Shown here one piece after another: positions 5,417 through 7,536 of a stretch of DNA of 7,536 nt. The DNA comes from JAUVXJ01 sp034430275 (GTDB lineage Bacteria; Chloroflexota; Anaerolineae; UBA7937; B3-Chlor): the NCBI GenBank assembly GCA_034430275.1, contig DAOUEW010000087.1, forward strand, positions 1 to 7,536, read 5' to 3'. A model generated the notes under the pieces. That model worked only from the letters and a program-made list of their open reading frames with translations, did no database searches and was not told the DNA's origin. The translations under genes were made by a program, and so were the position numbers. Position 1 is the stretch's first letter. Each line of letters opens with the position of its first letter.

Positions 5417-6415
5417 TCACACCTTCTTCCGCAGTAACTGGCACACCCTGCTCAGCTCCTCCTCCCAATCCTGCCACCCGGCGTCCTTCAATCGCTCCTC
5501 CAGGAAGGACAGGGCCTCCTCAGGGCCAGCCAGGGAGCTCCCTGCCCCGGTCACCCTGGTAGCCAGCGCGCCGAGGGCGTTGCCCAGGATTCCACACTCC
5601 CTCAAGCCTAAGCCTGCCACCCATCCCAGGATCAGTCCCGCATCGAAGCTATCGCCAGCCCCGGTGTCATCGACCGGGTCCACCTCGAAGGCTGGCAGGG
5701 CGCGGATACCCTCGGCCGAGCCCATGAGGCACCCCTTCTCCCGTAGCTTGAGGCCCACCAGCTCTGGCCCCAGGCCCAACAAGACCTTCACCGACTCGCG
5801 AGCTGTGTCCCTGCCGGTCAGCCACTGGGCCACGGCCAGGTTGGGGAAGACCGTGGAGGCTCGGGACAGCACCTTGATTACGTCTTCCCGGCGTTTGGTC
5901 ATCACTTCTACGCCCAGGTCCACCGAGACCGCCGTGCCAGAATCGTGCGCCAGTTCAATGGCCCGGAGCGCAGTCTCCCGTTGAGGGCTCTCCACGAGAG
6001 CGTAGCCAGAGACGTGCAACAGCCGCGCTCCACGGATCCGTTCTTCGGCGGCCGAGTGGAGGGCTGTGTTCACGTTCGCGCCACGGCAACTGAAGAAGGT
6101 ACGCTCGCCATCGGGCGTCACAGCAGCGAAGATCAGCCCGGTCTGGGCCTCTGCGTCTCGTTGCACCAGAGAGAGGTCCACCCCTGTCTGTCGCAGGTCG
6201 GAGAGGGCGAGCTCCGCCAGGGCGTCCTGGCCCACGCGCGCGAGGACGCTGGCCTCCAGCCCAAACTTGCTCAGCACCACGGCCGTGTTGGCAGCGGAGC
6301 CCCCGGCGCGGAGATCCACTCCCTGGGCCAGGCTGTCGCCCCCTAGAGGTGGGTAGAAGGGAACGCGAGCGAGGACGTCAACGTTGATGTCGCCAAGGGT
6401 CACTATGTGAGGCAT
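5417..6415 (-). CDS. PfkB/ribokinase-family carbohydrate kinase
   Basis: This cytoplasmic ATP-dependent kinase of 332 residues, a usual length for the family, phosphorylates a sugar or nucleoside. PfkB signature 1 is visible as AGGSAANTAVVLSKFG (about 37-52), preceded by the substrate-contact lead GDINVDVLARVP. Signature 2 is DDTGAGDSFDAGLILG (about 249-264), where Asp255 is the catalytic base and GAGD forms the anion hole. ATG 6415 is preferred to GTG 6421 because GGAAAG lies 7 bases before it. The gene starts 50 bases after the stop of the BtpA-family gene, which suggests co-transcription. The substrate cannot be read from sequence; ribose-like sugars, fructose derivatives and nucleosides are all possible. 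No broken motifs are seen, so it should be active. Confidence 0.93.
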   Translation of the reverse strand: MPHIVTLGDINVDVLARVPFYPPLGGDSLAQGVDLRAGGSAANTAVVLSKFGLEASVLARVGQDALAELALSDLRQTGVDLSLVQRDAEAQTGLIFAAVTPDGERTFFSCRGANVNTALHSAAEERIRGARLLHVSGYALVESPQRETALRAIELAHDSGTAVSVDLGVEVMTKRREDVIKVLSRASTVFPNLAVAQWLTGRDTARESVKVLLGLGPELVGLKLREKGCLMGSAEGIRALPAFEVDPVDDTGAGDSFDAGLILGWVAGLGLRECGILGNALGALATRVTGAGSSLAGPEEALSFLEERLKDAGWQDWEEELSRVCQLLRKKV

Positions 6416-6422
6416 GGACACG

Positions 6423-6428
6423 CTTTCC
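6423..6428 (-). promoter_or_regulatory. Shine-Dalgarno deciding the kinase start
   Basis: GGAAAG ends 7 bases before ATG 6415 but only 1 base before the alternative GTG 6421. This spacing favours the ATG and a 332-residue kinase. Confidence 0.4.
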
Positions 6429-6465
6429 AGGGGGCTGTTGCGATGGAATGCTGGTGTAGCCGGGG

Positions 6466-7296
6466 CTAGCGTAGCTTTTGCACCTCGGCCATCAGTGCCG
6501 CCACCCTGACCTGGTCCACCGGGTTGGTTACGATTCCGTCCTCTTTGAGACCGGTCCCTACGATCACTCCATCAGCCACAGAGAGCAGCTTCCCCACGCT
6601 TTCCTGGGACACACCGCTCCCCACCAGCACGGGGAACTCGGGTACCGCCTCCCTCGTCCTCCGGACATCCTCCATCTCTGTAGGCTCGCCGGTCCCTGAG
6701 CCAGTGACGATGAGCCCATCTGCCAGTCCCCGATAGGCTGTGTCCCTCGCCGCTTGCTCGATCGTCGGGCAGCTCAACGGCACGGCATGTTTCACTAGCA
6801 CGTCGGCGAGGACCTTCACGTCCACGCCCAGTTCACTGCGGTATCTGATCGTCTCGTAGGCGTCCCCTTCGATCAGACCCTGATCGGTGACCATGGCCCC
6901 GGTGTGAACGTTGACCCTGATGAAGCTGGCGCCGGTGACGGAAGCGATGGCCAAGGCCGACCTGGCGTCGTTCCTGAGCACATTAATTCCCACAGGGAGA
7001 CCCACAGCCTCTCTCACGGCACCCACCGCCATCGTCATGGCAGCGACGGTGCGGGCCTCCACCCGGCCCCTACAGAACGGAACATCGCCGAAGTTCTCCA
7101 CCATCACCCCGTCCACCCTGCCGCTTTCCAGGGCCAGCGCATCGGCGATGGCCCTTTCCAGCACCTGCTCCATGGCCCCTGACCACCGTGGAGAGCCCGG
7201 CAATGGCAGCAGGTGGACCATACCGATCACGTACTTGCTGGCGCCAAACAACATCTCCAGCCCTTCTCTGGGATCTACACTCAACGGACCGGACAC
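6466..7296 (-). CDS. BtpA/SgcQ-family TIM-barrel protein
   Basis: This is a protein of 276 residues of the BtpA family, named from a cyanobacterial photosystem I biogenesis factor and including E. coli SgcQ of a sugar operon. Family blocks are clear: YVIGMVHLLPLPGSPRW (22-38), VDGVMVENFGDVPF (61-74), GINVLRNDARSALAIA (103-118), FIRVNVHTGAMVTDQGLIEG (125-144), LADGLIVTGSGTGEPT (191-206) and VLVGSGVS (223-230), as expected for a phosphate-binding TIM barrel. GTG 7296 is chosen because GGAGGG lies 6 bases upstream and it leaves a normal N-terminal helix. TTG 7359 gives an unlikely 21-residue extension, and ATG 7254 would cut the helix. The kinase gene follows at 50 bases, so a role in sugar or nucleoside breakdown is more likely than photosynthesis. 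The biochemical activity of the family is poorly defined. Confidence 0.9.
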   Translation of the reverse strand: MSGPLSVDPREGLEMLFGASKYVIGMVHLLPLPGSPRWSGAMEQVLERAIADALALESGRVDGVMVENFGDVPFCRGRVEARTVAAMTMAVGAVREAVGLPVGINVLRNDARSALAIASVTGASFIRVNVHTGAMVTDQGLIEGDAYETIRYRSELGVDVKVLADVLVKHAVPLSCPTIEQAARDTAYRGLADGLIVTGSGTGEPTEMEDVRRTREAVPEFPVLVGSGVSQESVGKLLSVADGVIVGTGLKEDGIVTNPVDQVRVAALMAEVQKLR

Positions 7297-7302
7297 CTTC
7301 AG

Positions 7303-7308
7303 CCCTCC
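7303..7308 (-). promoter_or_regulatory. Shine-Dalgarno deciding the BtpA-family start
   Basis: GGAGGG ends 6 bases before GTG 7296 and is the best ribosome binding site in this stretch. It supports the GTG over the in-frame TTG at 7359 and ATG at 7254. Confidence 0.5.
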
Positions 7309-7380
7309 GCCAGCGACATGAAACGGACTCGAACCAGTCGACAATGGGAATGCCCACAATCAGGCGCCAGGGACAGCCCT

Positions 7381-7536
7381 CCTGCCATGCTCTACGCCGA
7401 ACATGGGTCTCGTCCTCCAGCGCCACGCAAAGGTTGCCCACTGCAGAATGCCCAGAGCGGCACGTTGGGCCTCATCACGGTGAGCCTCACGGCACCCGCG
7501 GACCAGGGCAGGCTGATGGCGATGAAGGCAGGCCAA
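7381..7536 (-). pseudogene. Possible decayed C-terminal remnant of a BKACE beta-keto acid cleavage enzyme
   Basis: No intact reading frame here looks like a gene, but two adjacent stretches in different frames resemble consecutive C-terminal motifs of the BKACE (3-keto-5-aminohexanoate cleavage enzyme) family. From 7481 to 7443 one frame reads LTVMRPNVPLWAF, like the family's VxGxGRxQLPLxA. After a one-base frame change, 7441 to 7394 reads VGNLCVALEDETHVRR, like GGHVRVGLEDNxYxxxG. The Glu-Asp pair, which supplies a zinc ligand and a catalytic residue in the family, is kept. The Arg four residues before the Glu, also catalytic, is Cys, so any product would be inactive. The match is by eye over about 30 residues and could be chance. 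If real, it is the end of a gene extending beyond the right edge. Confidence 0.35.

Noticed and set aside
7325..7335. GGTTCGAGTCC on the minus strand, resembling a tRNA T-arm and possible attachment site
   Set aside because: The T-stem has a mismatch, no matching acceptor stem or anticodon arm is found upstream, and no integrase gene is near.
7070..7441. Minus-strand open frame of 123 codons overlapping the BtpA-family gene
   Set aside because: Most of it is an out-of-frame shadow of the BtpA-family gene. Only its first 16 or so codons are of interest, as part of the possible BKACE remnant.

Overview
All recognisable genes in this GC-rich window lie on the minus strand, so transcription runs from high to low coordinates. 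The likeliest source is a bacterium of the Chloroflexota (Anaerolineae or a relative) or a metagenomic contig from one. The clues are a secreted protein with the short segment IYMPLILKG between signal peptide and catalytic domain, a motif I associate with exported Chloroflexota proteins, and a lipoprotein whose lipobox cysteine is followed by a Pro/Glu/Ala/Thr-rich tether. This assignment is an inference.

In order of transcription: (1) 7381-7536 has no intact gene, but two short stretches in different frames resemble the C-terminal end of a BKACE-type beta-keto acid cleavage enzyme and may be a decayed remnant. (2) 6466-7296 is a BtpA/SgcQ-family TIM-barrel protein, and 50 bases after it (5417-6415) comes a PfkB/ribokinase-family sugar kinase; this looks like a two-gene sugar or nucleoside catabolic unit. 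(3) 4244-5308 is a secreted GH114 glycoside hydrolase, with a stray beta-propeller-like (PD40) motif before its catalytic domain. (4) 3883-4243 is a noncoding gap. Its AT-rich end carries two strong sigma70-type promoters that share a repeated TTGACA(T)AATAGT element. (5) 1-3882 is the operon driven from there: two consecutive XRE-cupin regulators, an M29/NicX-like metalloenzyme, and a family 5 ABC-transporter substrate-binding lipoprotein that runs off the left edge. Permease and ATPase genes would be expected beyond it.

The operon reads as a self-regulated uptake-and-degradation module. The lipoprotein captures a peptide-like or other small organic ligand, the M29/NicX-like enzyme acts on the imported compound, and the two regulators probably sense a ligand through their cupin domains and act on the double promoter. 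The downstream promoter is placed so that the first regulator's mRNA would be almost leaderless. The substrate cannot be told from sequence alone. I see no CRISPR array, insertion sequence, rRNA or tRNA gene.
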